From NCBI GenBank assembly GCA_001512635.1, contig LFSA01000029.1, forward strand, positions 21,981 through 85,980: a stretch of DNA of 64,000 nucleotides, written 5' to 3'. Below the pieces are notes generated by a model that saw only the letters and a program-made list of their open reading frames with translations, was not told where the DNA came from and made no database searches. The stretch comes from Pelotomaculum sp. DTU098. Lineage in GTDB: Bacteria; Bacillota; Desulfotomaculia; Desulfotomaculales; Pelotomaculaceae. The position numbers and the translations under genes were made by a program. Below are positions 26,113 through 34,339 of the stretch, in pieces. The stretch's first letter is position 1, and every line of letters begins with the position of its first letter.

Positions 26113-26331
26113 ATGTTCGGCAGGTTTAGGTGGCGGAAAAGAATTTCCCTGATCGAGGAAGGGGAAAGAAAAATGGACCTTCTAGTTGAAGAGCCTGCTA
26201 AACCCCGGATTAAAAGGTTGTTCAGAGGTATCAAAAGCACACTTTTGGAGGCTTCCGTTAACAGCATCAAAAGCGGACTTGTAGCCTTCTTCGAAACCAT
26301 ATCAAACAATATTAAGAATGGTCTTAAATAG
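26113..26331 (+). CDS. Small cationic protein of 72 residues, unknown function
   Basis: Starts MFGRFRWRKRISLIEEG and has a basic middle PRIKRLFRGIKSTLLE and an amphipathic C-terminal helix NSIKSGLVAFFETISNNIKN. No signal peptide or clear TM helix; peripheral membrane binding is possible. AAAAAGGGG lies upstream of the ATG. A strong terminator follows 14 bases after the stop, supporting a real transcription unit. No homologue is recognised. Confidence 0.6.
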   Translation: MFGRFRWRKRISLIEEGERKMDLLVEEPAKPRIKRLFRGIKSTLLEASVNSIKSGLVAFFETISNNIKNGLK

Positions 26332-26344
26332 GCCTGTTTGGATC

Positions 26345-26385
26345 AATCAAACCGCTCCTTTCCGGGGAGCGGTTTGATTTATTTA
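26345..26385 (+). terminator. Strong intrinsic terminator
   Basis: A perfect 14-bp stem, AATCAAACCGCTCC (26345-26358) with GGAGCGGTTTGATT (26366-26379), followed by TATTTA. It lies between the small cationic gene and the convergent htpG. Confidence 0.85.
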
Positions 26386-26439
26386 GGGGGAGTAAATGTT
26401 AACCATTATTGTAAAAACTGTTTGATATCCACCAGCCCT

Positions 26440-28311
26440 TTATTGTTCCCGGGTGGCCAGGGCTTGCTCTATGATCTTGTAAATCCGATCCACCATGGCC
26501 CGGGGCTCAATCACAAGGCCGGCGGAAATCACGGCATTGTCGAAAACCTGCTCCGCAATGTTCCGAGCCAGGTCAGGGTCAGTCTCCCGCAGGGAGGAGA
26601 GCCGCTTAATTATATTATGCCGTGGATTTAATTCAAGCACCTTCCGTCCCAGGGAATCCAGATCCTTGTGCATAGCATACATCAACCGCTGCATGCTGCT
26701 GGTCATCATACCGTCAGGATTTAAAATCATGGCGGGACTATTCACCAGGCGGGTGGATTCCCTCACTTCGCTGACCTTATCCCCCAGGATTTCCTTAAAC
26801 CATTGACTAAGGGCTTTGAGCGAAGCGGCGTCCAGGGGTTCGCTATCGCTCTCCGTTTCCAGTGCCGGTAGTTCCAGACCGGCCTGGTCGGCTGATCTAA
26901 ATTTTTTTCCTTCGTACTCCATTAAGTTGCTTAAAACAAAATCGTCCACAGGCTCGTAGGTATAAATGACCTCCCAGCCCCGGGCCTTAAAAGCCTCAAT
27001 GTAGGGACCCCCTTCGATGTGTTCTCTGGAGAGCCCGTTAATGAAGTAAATATCCTTCTGTCCTTCCTTCATCCTTGCTGTATAGTCCGCCAGGGAAACC
27101 AGCTTTCCAGGCTCCGAAGCGGAAGATTCAAACCGCAGCAACTTGACCAGTTCATCCCGGTGGGTGTAGTCGGAGGCAATCCCCTCCTTCAAAAAGATCC
27201 CAAATTCATTCCAAAATTCAGCGTACTTGTCCGGACCCTTTTCGGACTGCTCCTGGAGAAACTTGAGAAACCGGCCGGTCACAGCCTTCCGCAACCGCCT
27301 TATGAGCGCGCTATCCTGCATCGTTTCCCGGGAGATGTTGAGGGGAATATCTTCGCTGTCAACCACGCCCCGGACAAAGCGCAGCCATTCCGGCAGGATC
27401 TCTTCAGAATGTTGCTGGATCAATACTTTCTGGCAGTACAGGTTTACACCCGGCACCAGGCGTCCAAAACCAAAACGTTCCATATTCCGCTTGGGCACAA
27501 AGAGCAGGGCCTTGATGGACAATGGCGCGTCAGTTGTAAAATGCAGGTGGTAAAAGGGTTCGTCGAAGGCGTTGAATAAAAACTTGTAAAACTCGGTGTA
27601 CTCCTCCCCGGTCACCTCGTTTTTATTGCGAACCCACAGGGCCTGCACGGTATTGACCTGTTCTCCGTTCACCTTGATCGGGAAGGGAACAAAACTAGAA
27701 TACCGCCGGATAATCCCCTTGATCCTATCAGCTTTACTGAACTCCCGGGCATCCTCTTTGAGCTCGAGGATAATTTTAGTCCCGCGGCTAAGGCCTTTTG
27801 CCGGCCCAATGGTGTAAGTGCCGATACCGTCTGAAACCCATTCACAACCCTCCGCCCCGGAGCGGTAGGAACGCGTCAGGACGCGCACCCGGCTTGCCAC
27901 CATGAAGGCGGAGTAAAAGCCTACCCCGAACTGGCCGATTAGATTCAAGTCCTTCCTGTCAGTTTCACTAAGGTGCCGGATAAATTCCCTGGAACCGGAG
28001 TGGGCAATGGTACCCAGGTTTTCCACCAGTTCTGCGGCGGTCATACCGATCCCCGTATCCGTTATGGTCAGGGTATGTTCTTTATCATCCACATCTATAT
28101 TGATTTCCAGCGGGATTTCTTCGCCGGCCTCTTCCCTGTTGGTAAGGCTTTCATAGCGGTATTTTTCCAGGGCATCGGCGGCATTAGAAATCAGCTCCCG
28201 CAGGAAAATCTCACGATCCGTATAAAGAGAGTTTACCACAATGTCGAGAAGCTGTTTAACTTCCGCCTGAAATTCCCTGGTTTCAAGCGTCTGCTGCACA
28301 GTTCCAGACAT
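26440..28311 (-). CDS. htpG: Molecular chaperone HtpG (bacterial Hsp90)
   Basis: An ATP-dependent chaperone. The GHKL ATP-binding site is seen in ISNAADALEKYRY (about residue 40), DTGIGM, and GQFGVGFYSAF; the middle domain has the catalytic-loop segment NISRETMQDS. 623 residues, full length. The frame is open 20 codons further upstream, but the ATG at 28311 is spaced 10 bases from GGAGGTG and gives the usual MSGTVQQTLETREFQAEV start, so it is chosen. A consensus promoter and a CtsR-like operator lie about 100 bases upstream, pointing to heat-shock control. It is convergent with the small cationic gene. Confidence 0.97.
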   Translation of the reverse strand: MSGTVQQTLETREFQAEVKQLLDIVVNSLYTDREIFLRELISNAADALEKYRYESLTNREEAGEEIPLEINIDVDDKEHTLTITDTGIGMTAAELVENLGTIAHSGSREFIRHLSETDRKDLNLIGQFGVGFYSAFMVASRVRVLTRSYRSGAEGCEWVSDGIGTYTIGPAKGLSRGTKIILELKEDAREFSKADRIKGIIRRYSSFVPFPIKVNGEQVNTVQALWVRNKNEVTGEEYTEFYKFLFNAFDEPFYHLHFTTDAPLSIKALLFVPKRNMERFGFGRLVPGVNLYCQKVLIQQHSEEILPEWLRFVRGVVDSEDIPLNISRETMQDSALIRRLRKAVTGRFLKFLQEQSEKGPDKYAEFWNEFGIFLKEGIASDYTHRDELVKLLRFESSASEPGKLVSLADYTARMKEGQKDIYFINGLSREHIEGGPYIEAFKARGWEVIYTYEPVDDFVLSNLMEYEGKKFRSADQAGLELPALETESDSEPLDAASLKALSQWFKEILGDKVSEVRESTRLVNSPAMILNPDGMMTSSMQRLMYAMHKDLDSLGRKVLELNPRHNIIKRLSSLRETDPDLARNIAEQVFDNAVISAGLVIEPRAMVDRIYKIIEQALATREQ

Positions 28312-28400
28312 AGTTTTAAAACACCTCCAAAACTCGGGAACCCGGCCTGCTAAACATAAAATCGCTCCCAAACCTGAGCCGGGATCTTTTTTTGATAATT

Positions 28401-28417
28401 ATTGACTATTTCTGACC
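28401..28417 (-). promoter_or_regulatory. CtsR-like heat-shock operator of htpG
   Basis: On the minus strand GGTCAGA, AAT, AGTCAAT: two direct heptads separated by NAN. The CtsR consensus, from memory, is RGTCAAA-NAN-RGTCAAA; each heptad differs at one position. The box covers the predicted transcription start just after the -10, where a repressor would block initiation. Confidence 0.65.
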
Positions 28418-28420
28418 ATT

Positions 28421-28449
28421 AGTATAGAATGCGTCTCTACGGGTGTCAA
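28421..28449 (-). promoter_or_regulatory. Sigma-A promoter of htpG
   Basis: On the minus strand TTGACA (28449-28444), exactly 17 bases, TATACT (28426-28421). Predicted start near 28414, giving a leader of about 100 bases that contains a GC-rich stem (CCCGGC with GCCGGG). Confidence 0.8.
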
Positions 28450-28523
28450 GACTTCAGAGCAGGCATCCCGCCATTGAAGAGGTGTTTTAAAATATTATGT
28501 ATTATGGCTTTTAAGTGTTTAAT

Positions 28524-28982
28524 TCACTTTAGTATATCCTGAATCAGCTTTTTGAATCTTGCCTGCAGTTCCTGCAGCGGTAATCCTTCCCCGGGGCTGC
28601 TCAACTCCTGTTCCATCTCCTGCAACTGCTTGAACAGCTTCTTATCCGTTGTCACATACACATTATACGACTGGTCCAGTTCTTTAACTCTGTCGTGGAC
28701 TTCCTGCCGGATCTTCTTGAGCCGCAGCCGGTCAAAGCGCACCACCTTAACGGCAATAGCGATATCCCTGTCGATCACCACGGCGGTGCTTTCTTTTACA
28801 CCCTTAACCGTCCCGGACGCCTCCCTGGCCCTTTCAGCCAGTTCAGTATTAACCTGGATCTGGCTTTCATCCCGGGCGTCCAGTTGAACCTGCCGTTTCT
28901 TTTGCGGCGTACCGCAGCCAGTCGCCATAACAAAGATCAAGAACACCGCCAGTAGGAGCAGGAAGTGCTGTTTCTTCAACAT
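28524..28982 (-). CDS. YhcN/YlaJ family sporulation lipoprotein
   Basis: A predicted lipoprotein: FLLLLAVFLIFVMATGC ends in a lipobox with Cys at about residue 23. The mature domain has the YhcN/YlaJ pattern: VKGVKESTAVVIDRDIAIAV and IRQEVHDRVKELDQSYNVYVTTD. Family members are found in the spore inner membrane and cortex region. It is the last gene of the spoVA-type operon, 12 bases after spoVAE. In Bacillus spoVA2mob operons a YhcN/YlaJ lipoprotein is also present. 152 residues. Confidence 0.85.
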   Translation of the reverse strand: MLKKQHFLLLLAVFLIFVMATGCGTPQKKRQVQLDARDESQIQVNTELAERAREASGTVKGVKESTAVVIDRDIAIAVKVVRFDRLRLKKIRQEVHDRVKELDQSYNVYVTTDKKLFKQLQEMEQELSSPGEGLPLQELQARFKKLIQDILK

Positions 28983-28994
28983 ATCAACCTTCTC

Positions 28995-29348
28995 CTATCC
29001 CTTTGGCTTGAAGAACAGTGCCGCTAAAAAGCCAAAGATAATTGCGGAGGAAATGCCCGCACTGGTTACTTCAAATATTCCCGTCAGAATTCCGATCAGG
29101 CCCGTACTTTCGGCCTCCGTCAGCGCCCCGTGCACCAGGGCGTTTCCAAAGCTGGTGATGGGTACGGTAGCACCCGCGCCGGCAAAGTCGATTAGCGGTT
29201 CATAGAGTCCCAGGCCGTCCAGGACGGCGCCTGAAACCACCAAGATGCTCATGGTGTGGGCCGGGGTGAACCGCCCTACATCGAGCAGCAGCTGCCCCAC
29301 AACACAGATAAGCCCGCCTACCACGAAAGCCCAGAAATAGGTTTCCAA
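28995..29348 (-). CDS. spoVAE: Stage V sporulation protein AE (SpoVAE, SpoVAEb type)
   Basis: A small membrane protein, 117 residues with about four hydrophobic segments, part of the SpoVA channel that moves dipicolinic acid across the spore inner membrane during sporulation and germination. It shows [36 protein letters not shown] and [20 protein letters not shown], as expected for SpoVAEb. It lies between spoVAD and the YhcN/YlaJ gene with short gaps, so the genes are co-transcribed. Expected expression is in the forespore. Confidence 0.93.
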   Translation of the reverse strand: METYFWAFVVGGLICVVGQLLLDVGRFTPAHTMSILVVSGAVLDGLGLYEPLIDFAGAGATVPITSFGNALVHGALTEAESTGLIGILTGIFEVTSAGISSAIIFGFLAALFFKPKG

Positions 29349-29364
29349 AAGTACACCCCCTACA

Positions 29365-30372
29365 TTATTCGGATTCTATGGAAACAGCATGGGCGATACA
29401 GGGAATACTCTCTTTTTGCTGGTAGGAAAGGGGGGATAAAAGTGCGCCTGTGGCCACAATCATAACCTTTTTCAACTCACCCCTTTTAAGCCTGTTCAGA
29501 ATATGCCCGTAGACAACCGAGGCCGAACAGCCGCACCCGCTCCCCCCCGCCATGACAGCAGGCTGATCTTCGCCGTAAATCAGCAGGCCGCAGTCAACAA
29601 AAACTTTTTCGGGAATCTCCAGGCCATGTTTCTTTAAAAGATCCCCAGCAATTTTATAGCCGACCTTTCCCAGGTCACCGGTGGCGATCAGGTCGTAATA
29701 CCCGGGTGAAATCTGCATGTCCCTGAAATGGGCCATGATTGTGTCTACAGCCGCCGGGGCCATGGCACCGCCCATGTTGAAGGGATCGTTTACCCCCATA
29801 TCGACAACCCTGCCGATGGTGGCAGAGGTGACCTTCGGTCCGTCTCCCTCCGGACCGAGTAAGGCGGCGCCCGCGGCGGTCACCGTCCACTGGGCCGTGG
29901 GAGGCTTCTGGGAACCGTATTCCGTGGGATAGCGGTACTGCTTCTCAGCTGCCGAATTATGGCTGGATGTCCCGCAGAGCACGTAGCGGCCCGCCCGGCT
30001 GTCGACAATCAGGGAAGCCAGCGCCAGGCCTTCCATAGAAGTGGAGCAGGCGCCGTAGAGCCCTAAAAAGGGAACCGCCAGGGTCCTGGCGGTAAAACAA
30101 CTGCTGATGATCTGGTTCAACAGATCCCCGCCGAGGAAAAACTGTATATCCTGCTTCTGCAGGCCAGCTTTGTGGATGGCCATTTCACAGGCCTCTTCCA
30201 GCATCTTTTTTTCCGCCTTCTCATAACTGTCCTGCCCCACCCACAGATCGCCGTGGAGAAGGTCAAAATCCTCCGCCAGGGGGCCTTCGGCCTCAAAGGG
30301 CCCTCCCACCACGGCTGAGGACAGGATAACCGGCCTGTTCAGAAAAACCCAGGTCTGATGTCCCTGCAGCAT
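29365..30372 (-). CDS. spoVAD: Stage V sporulation protein AD (SpoVAD)
   Basis: A thiolase-fold protein that binds dipicolinic acid on the SpoVA complex. It shows [65 protein letters not shown] and [11 protein letters not shown], all typical of SpoVAD. 335 residues. The ATG at 30372 is preferred over an upstream start inside spoVAC because GGGGG is 8 bases before it. It starts one base after the spoVAC stop, so translation is probably coupled. Confidence 0.95.
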   Translation of the reverse strand: MLQGHQTWVFLNRPVILSSAVVGGPFEAEGPLAEDFDLLHGDLWVGQDSYEKAEKKMLEEACEMAIHKAGLQKQDIQFFLGGDLLNQIISSCFTARTLAVPFLGLYGACSTSMEGLALASLIVDSRAGRYVLCGTSSHNSAAEKQYRYPTEYGSQKPPTAQWTVTAAGAALLGPEGDGPKVTSATIGRVVDMGVNDPFNMGGAMAPAAVDTIMAHFRDMQISPGYYDLIATGDLGKVGYKIAGDLLKKHGLEIPEKVFVDCGLLIYGEDQPAVMAGGSGCGCSASVVYGHILNRLKRGELKKVMIVATGALLSPLSYQQKESIPCIAHAVSIESE

Positions 30373-30373
30373 T

Positions 30374-30853
30374 CTAAAAACCCCCAAGCATGGTGATGCC
30401 AGTCTTGATCAGGCCGATGATAAAGGCAGCAAAGACTCCATAAACAATCACGGACCCAGCCAGTTTGAACATTTTGGCGCCAACACCGAGGACAAATCCC
30501 TCGGTCCTGTGCTCTATGGCCGATGAGGCAACTGAATTGGCAAATCCTGTAACAGGTACTGCCGTACCGGCGCCGGCCCACTGGGCAATATGGTCGTAAA
30601 CACCCGCAACTGTCAGGATGACTGAGATCATAATCATTACGGCAACGGTGGGGTCCCCTGCTGTCTTTTCGGTAAAATCAAAGTTCCAGATAAAAAAATC
30701 CTGCACGGCCTGTCCCAAAAGACATATCCCGCCTCCCACTAAAAAGGCTTTGAGGCAGTTGAACAGGACCGGCCGCTTGGGTTCCCTGGCTTTGGCAAAT
30801 TCTTGATATTCCTGTTGTACCGGTGTCAGCTTCTTCATTTTTTTGTCGGACAT
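30374..30853 (-). CDS. spoVAC: Stage V sporulation protein AC (SpoVAC)
   Basis: A membrane protein of 159 residues and the mechanosensitive channel subunit of the SpoVA system. It has the basic N-terminal tail LTPVQQEYQEFAKAREPKRP, then hydrophobic segments with FLVGGGICLLGQAVQDF, AGVYDHIAQWAGAGTAVPVT and FANSVASSAIEHRTEGFVLG, which is the family signature. AGGGGTGG precedes the ATG. Downstream of the DUF421 gene with a 9-base gap. Confidence 0.95.
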   Translation of the reverse strand: MSDKKMKKLTPVQQEYQEFAKAREPKRPVLFNCLKAFLVGGGICLLGQAVQDFFIWNFDFTEKTAGDPTVAVMIMISVILTVAGVYDHIAQWAGAGTAVPVTGFANSVASSAIEHRTEGFVLGVGAKMFKLAGSVIVYGVFAAFIIGLIKTGITMLGGF

Positions 30854-30862
30854 GGTCCACCC

Positions 30863-31723
30863 CTATCTTGTCAACAATGGCTCCAGTTCCCGCACAGCCT
30901 GCTCCAGCAGGCGGGCTGATTCGGCGTACATTTTCCCGGCCTCCGGGTTTCTTGTGGCCAGGGCGTACAATTCACAGTCCGCCTGGCATTTTTTCAGGCT
31001 GGCGTAAACCCTTTCCCTGGCCCTGGGTTTGGGCACCTGGATGGAGTCGTCAAAGAGGTCCAGGTAAAGCTGGCCCAGGGAGTCCACCTGGGCCAGGAAA
31101 ACGTTTTCCGGCGCCACTCCGGCTTTAGCCAGCTCCGTATGCAGCCAGCGCCTGTTCAGCCCCATGGCCGCCAGCGGTTCATCCATGATGACGCCGTCCA
31201 GCATGACTGTCTGGGGCACGCTTTCCCGGCCCACATCAAGCCCAAGGGTCTTAGGTGTGGCGGGCTGCTTTTCTTTATTAAGCAGTACGCTGAGCTCCCC
31301 GTCCGGTTCCAGAACGGCAAACTCCACATCGGCAAAATTAAAGACATTCTTTTTCCGCAGCTGACCCAGCAAGTCCTCAGCGGTCAGCCGGGACTCCAGC
31401 AGCTTGTCTTCCAGGACTTTGCCGTGGTTAATTAAAACAATCTCTTTGCCCCGAAGGATGTCCCTGACCGCCTTGTACTTGATCCCCAGCAGGTAGAACA
31501 GTGCCGGGAATACAGTCCAAACCCCCAGGGCAACCAACCCTACGGTAAAGTTTTGGACCATATTCAAAGAAAGCGCGGCTGCAATCACCCCTATGGCGAT
31601 CCCTGTAACCAGGTCAAAAAATGTCGGGCGGGAGGTCAGCCTCTTCCCTATCAGCCGGACCAGGAGCAGGGTTAGGATAAATAAGCCCGCGGAGCGAAGC
31701 AAAGTGTTTAGCCACTCTGACAT
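30863..31723 (-). CDS. DUF421 (YetF/YrbG-type) membrane protein
   Basis: Three N-terminal membrane helices (SAGLFILTLLLVRLIGKR; FFDLVTGIAIGVIAAALSLN; FTVGLVALGVWTVFPALFYL), then two cytoplasmic DUF421 domains with DILRGKEIVLINHGKVLEDKL and LTAEDLLGQLRKKNVFNFAD. 286 residues. The C-terminal 50 residues (QADCELYALATRNPEAGKMY) resemble a DUF1657 module, as seen in spoVA2mob YetF proteins. It lies between the DUF1657 genes and spoVAC. YetF-type proteins in such operons contribute to spore heat resistance or germination. Confidence 0.88.
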   Translation of the reverse strand: MSEWLNTLLRSAGLFILTLLLVRLIGKRLTSRPTFFDLVTGIAIGVIAAALSLNMVQNFTVGLVALGVWTVFPALFYLLGIKYKAVRDILRGKEIVLINHGKVLEDKLLESRLTAEDLLGQLRKKNVFNFADVEFAVLEPDGELSVLLNKEKQPATPKTLGLDVGRESVPQTVMLDGVIMDEPLAAMGLNRRWLHTELAKAGVAPENVFLAQVDSLGQLYLDLFDDSIQVPKPRARERVYASLKKCQADCELYALATRNPEAGKMYAESARLLEQAVRELEPLLTR

Positions 31724-31745
31724 GAGCTACCCCTTGTCTGGCAGT

Positions 31746-31952
31746 TTAAAAACCTTTATACTGGGGTTCCTCGAACTCTAGATTACTAAGCCTTTTTTCC
31801 ATCTTCTCAATTACCTGGCCAACCCTCCGGGCATTTTTTAGAAGCAAAGCATTGGCCTCCTCGTTTCCACCTGACTGGGCAAAGGTTTCCAGGTTGGCCT
31901 GGATCCCTTTCAGTTCCGCCAGGGTTTGCTTGACCTGAGCACCGACGGTCAT
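31746..31952 (-). CDS. DUF1657 protein (second copy)
   Basis: A 68-residue helical protein: VGAQVKQTLAELKGIQANLE, FAQSGGNEEANALLLKNARRV, ending FEEPQYKGF. This is the DUF1657 pattern. Closely related to the copy at 32051 and probably a duplicate. It sits 22 bases before the DUF421 gene. AAGAGGTG precedes the ATG. Confidence 0.88.
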   Translation of the reverse strand: MTVGAQVKQTLAELKGIQANLETFAQSGGNEEANALLLKNARRVGQVIEKMEKRLSNLEFEEPQYKGF

Positions 31953-32050
31953 GGAGCAACACCTCTTAAACTTATTCTGTATTTTTAAAGGCCTTAATAT
32001 GCAAATAGAAGTACCGGATCCTTTAAGATCCGGTAGAACGTGGAACAGGG

Positions 32051-32266
32051 TTACTGGTAACCCCTGTACTGGGGCTCTTCATTTTCAATTTCCGCGATTC
32101 TATGCTCCAGGGAGTCCACAAGAGCTTTGGCCTGCCGGGCAGCACTGCTGTAAAGCTCTTTGGCTTTCTGATTCTGGGTCTGGAGGGCAAAGCTCTCCAG
32201 GTTTGCCTGGGCGCTTTTTAAGCTGGCCAGGGTCTGCTTGACCTGGGATGAAACCGTCATAAACAC
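32051..32266 (-). CDS. DUF1657 protein (first copy)
   Basis: A 71-residue helical protein: VSSQVKQTLASLKSAQANLES, FALQTQNQKAKELYSSAARQA, ending NEEPQYRGYQ. It aligns along its full length with the copy at 31746. It is the first gene of the spoVA-type operon; CAGGAGGT precedes the ATG. I looked for a sigma-G promoter upstream and did not find a convincing one. Confidence 0.88.
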   Translation of the reverse strand: MFMTVSSQVKQTLASLKSAQANLESFALQTQNQKAKELYSSAARQAKALVDSLEHRIAEIENEEPQYRGYQ

Positions 32267-32482
32267 GACCTCCTGAACGTTTTCTCCTCCCTAATGGTCC
32301 CCAGCAGAAAACTGTTTTATCCGCAGTTCAAATAATTAAACTGGGACTATCTAAATTCTCAATCTGCAAAATTTTACCCCTGTACCATTAAATATATTAC
32401 AGCAGGAAAGGGGCAGCCGGCCTCCCTTTTATAAAGAAATAAGCCTCCCTATGCAGAGAGGCCTTCGCCAGCACTCACCCAA

Positions 32483-33793
32483 TTACTTTGTTAGTAAGTC
32501 GGGCAGGAATGTCACTACCTGGGGAAAGGCAATGAGTACGGCCAGCAAGATGACGATGGCCGCCAGGAAAGGCCAGATCCCCTTAAAGATGACCTCCAGG
32601 GGCACATCAGGAGCGACCCCCTTAATCACATATACGTTCATACCTACAGGCGGCGTAATCACGCCCATAGCTACGACCAGGACGATGACCACCCCAAACC
32701 AGATCGGGTCGTAACCCAGCGTGTTAACCACAACGGGATAAAAAATGGGTATGGTCAGCAGGACCATGGCCAGGGCGTCGATAAAACAGCCCAGGACCAG
32801 GTAAATTAAAAGGATAACACCCACCACGGCAAAGGGAGGCAGGGACAGGGCACCGGCCCAGTTGGCCAGCTCAAAGGGGATCCTGCTCACGGCCAAAAAC
32901 CGACCAAAAATGACGGCCCCGGCAACCATGAACATGATCATGGCCGTAGTCCGTGTGGCATCCAGCAGGGACCTTTTAAAATTCTCCCACGTAAGGCGCC
33001 TTCCCAGCAGGGATACCAGCAGCACCCCGCCAGCCCCGACGGCTCCCGCCTCCGTAGGGGTAAACCAGCCGGCAAAGAGGCCGCCGATGGAGAGAGTAAA
33101 AACTAACAGGACCTCCCCCAGTCCGCCTTTTAAAGCCTCCAGTCTTTCCTTCCAGCTTGACTTTGTTCCGGCCGGCGCCAGGGCTGGCTTGCGGGCGGCA
33201 AGCAGGTAGACCACTCCCATATACAGCAGCATCAACAGGATCCCCGGAACAATACCCGCCATAAAGAGCTTGCCGATGGATTGTTCCGTGGCCATGCCGT
33301 AAACAATAAAGATTACGCTGGGCGGGATCAGGATCCCCAGGACGCCGCCGGCCGCGACGCTGGCCGTGGCCAGTGAAGTATCATATTTGTATTTCTTCAT
33401 TTCCGGCAGGGCGATGGCACCCATTGTTGCCGCCGTGGCCGTGTTTGAACCGCAGATGGCGCCGAAAATGGCGCACGCCGCCTGGGTAGCGATGGCCAGC
33501 CCGCCGGGATAGTTGCCAATCAGCTTGTAAGCAAAAACATAGAGCCTGCTCCCAATTCCGGAGTAATAAGCTAGAAAGCCCATCCAGACAAACATGCCAA
33601 TTACGCTTAGGGAGTAGGATGAAAAGTTATTAAAGATCTCCTTGGCCACCATGCTGAAGGCCGCGGGTGTGGAAACCAGAAGGCTGAACCCGGCAAAGCC
33701 CACCAGGGCCATGGCGAAGGCAATGGGCATCCGCAGGACCAGCAGACCGAAGAAGGCCGCGATACCGGTAGCACCGGCTACGAGAGTGCTCAT
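32483..33793 (-). CDS. dctM: TRAP transporter large permease (DctM)
   Basis: The 12-TM large membrane subunit of a tripartite ATP-independent periplasmic transporter. Typical segments: LRMPIAFAMALVGFAGF, GAICGSNTATAATMGAIALPEM, ASVAAGGVLGILIPPSVIFIVYG, and the late PPVGMNVYVIKGVAPDV. 436 residues. Its ATG overlaps the dctQ stop by four bases, so translation is coupled. Sodium-driven uptake of an organic acid is the usual role; the substrate is unknown. Confidence 0.95.
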   Translation of the reverse strand: MSTLVAGATGIAAFFGLLVLRMPIAFAMALVGFAGFSLLVSTPAAFSMVAKEIFNNFSSYSLSVIGMFVWMGFLAYYSGIGSRLYVFAYKLIGNYPGGLAIATQAACAIFGAICGSNTATAATMGAIALPEMKKYKYDTSLATASVAAGGVLGILIPPSVIFIVYGMATEQSIGKLFMAGIVPGILLMLLYMGVVYLLAARKPALAPAGTKSSWKERLEALKGGLGEVLLVFTLSIGGLFAGWFTPTEAGAVGAGGVLLVSLLGRRLTWENFKRSLLDATRTTAMIMFMVAGAVIFGRFLAVSRIPFELANWAGALSLPPFAVVGVILLIYLVLGCFIDALAMVLLTIPIFYPVVVNTLGYDPIWFGVVIVLVVAMGVITPPVGMNVYVIKGVAPDVPLEVIFKGIWPFLAAIVILLAVLIAFPQVVTFLPDLLTK

Positions 33794-34281
33794 CGATTCA
33801 GAACCACCTTTTTAATCGATTCAATGGTTTTAACCAGCAGTACCAGACACAGGGCCAGGAGGCCCAGGGCTATAAGGTAGATAAAATAGTAGAAGGGCAC
33901 CTGGGCCGTGGGTGAAACCACCCCATTGACCGCCATACTGTGGGCGTAGCTGCCGAGATGCCAGGCAGCCAGGCTCCAGAACAGGAAAGCACAGAGATTC
34001 ACGGCGGCGTCCACGCAGGCCTGTGCTCTCCGGGGCAGCCGGTCAGCCACAAAGGTCACGGCAATATGGCCGTTCTGCACGGCACAGTAAGCCAGGGCCA
34101 GGCCAATCACCGCGGCCGTTAAATAGCCGGCAAGCTCGTAGGTCCCCAAAATCGGCCGTTTTAACAGACTCCGGGAGAGGATGTTGGTAATTATCAGGAC
34201 CATTACAAACACCAGGCAAAATCCGGCCAGTCTGTCCAGCAAGCGGCTGAAGCCGGTGACGAATCCTGCGAATTGCTTCAT
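33790..34281 (-). CDS. dctQ: TRAP transporter small permease (DctQ)
   Basis: The four-TM small subunit. Segments LAGFCLVFVMVLIITNILSR, GTYELAGYLTAAVIGLALAYC, GHIAVTFVADRLPRR and YFIYLIALGLLALCLVLLV fit the DctQ family. 163 residues. GGGAGG precedes the ATG. Between dctP and dctM in the usual order. Confidence 0.93.
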   Translation of the reverse strand: MKQFAGFVTGFSRLLDRLAGFCLVFVMVLIITNILSRSLLKRPILGTYELAGYLTAAVIGLALAYCAVQNGHIAVTFVADRLPRRAQACVDAAVNLCAFLFWSLAAWHLGSYAHSMAVNGVVSPTAQVPFYYFIYLIALGLLALCLVLLVKTIESIKKVVLNR

Positions 34282-34339
34282 TTCGGTTTACCTCCCAATT
34301 TCACTTTTTTCTAATCCTGCTCCGGTTTTCTTACTCTTG

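Noticed and set aside
32267-32460. Sigma-G promoter for the spoVA-type operon
   Set aside because: No pair of -35 and -10 elements close enough to the forespore consensus was found by eye.
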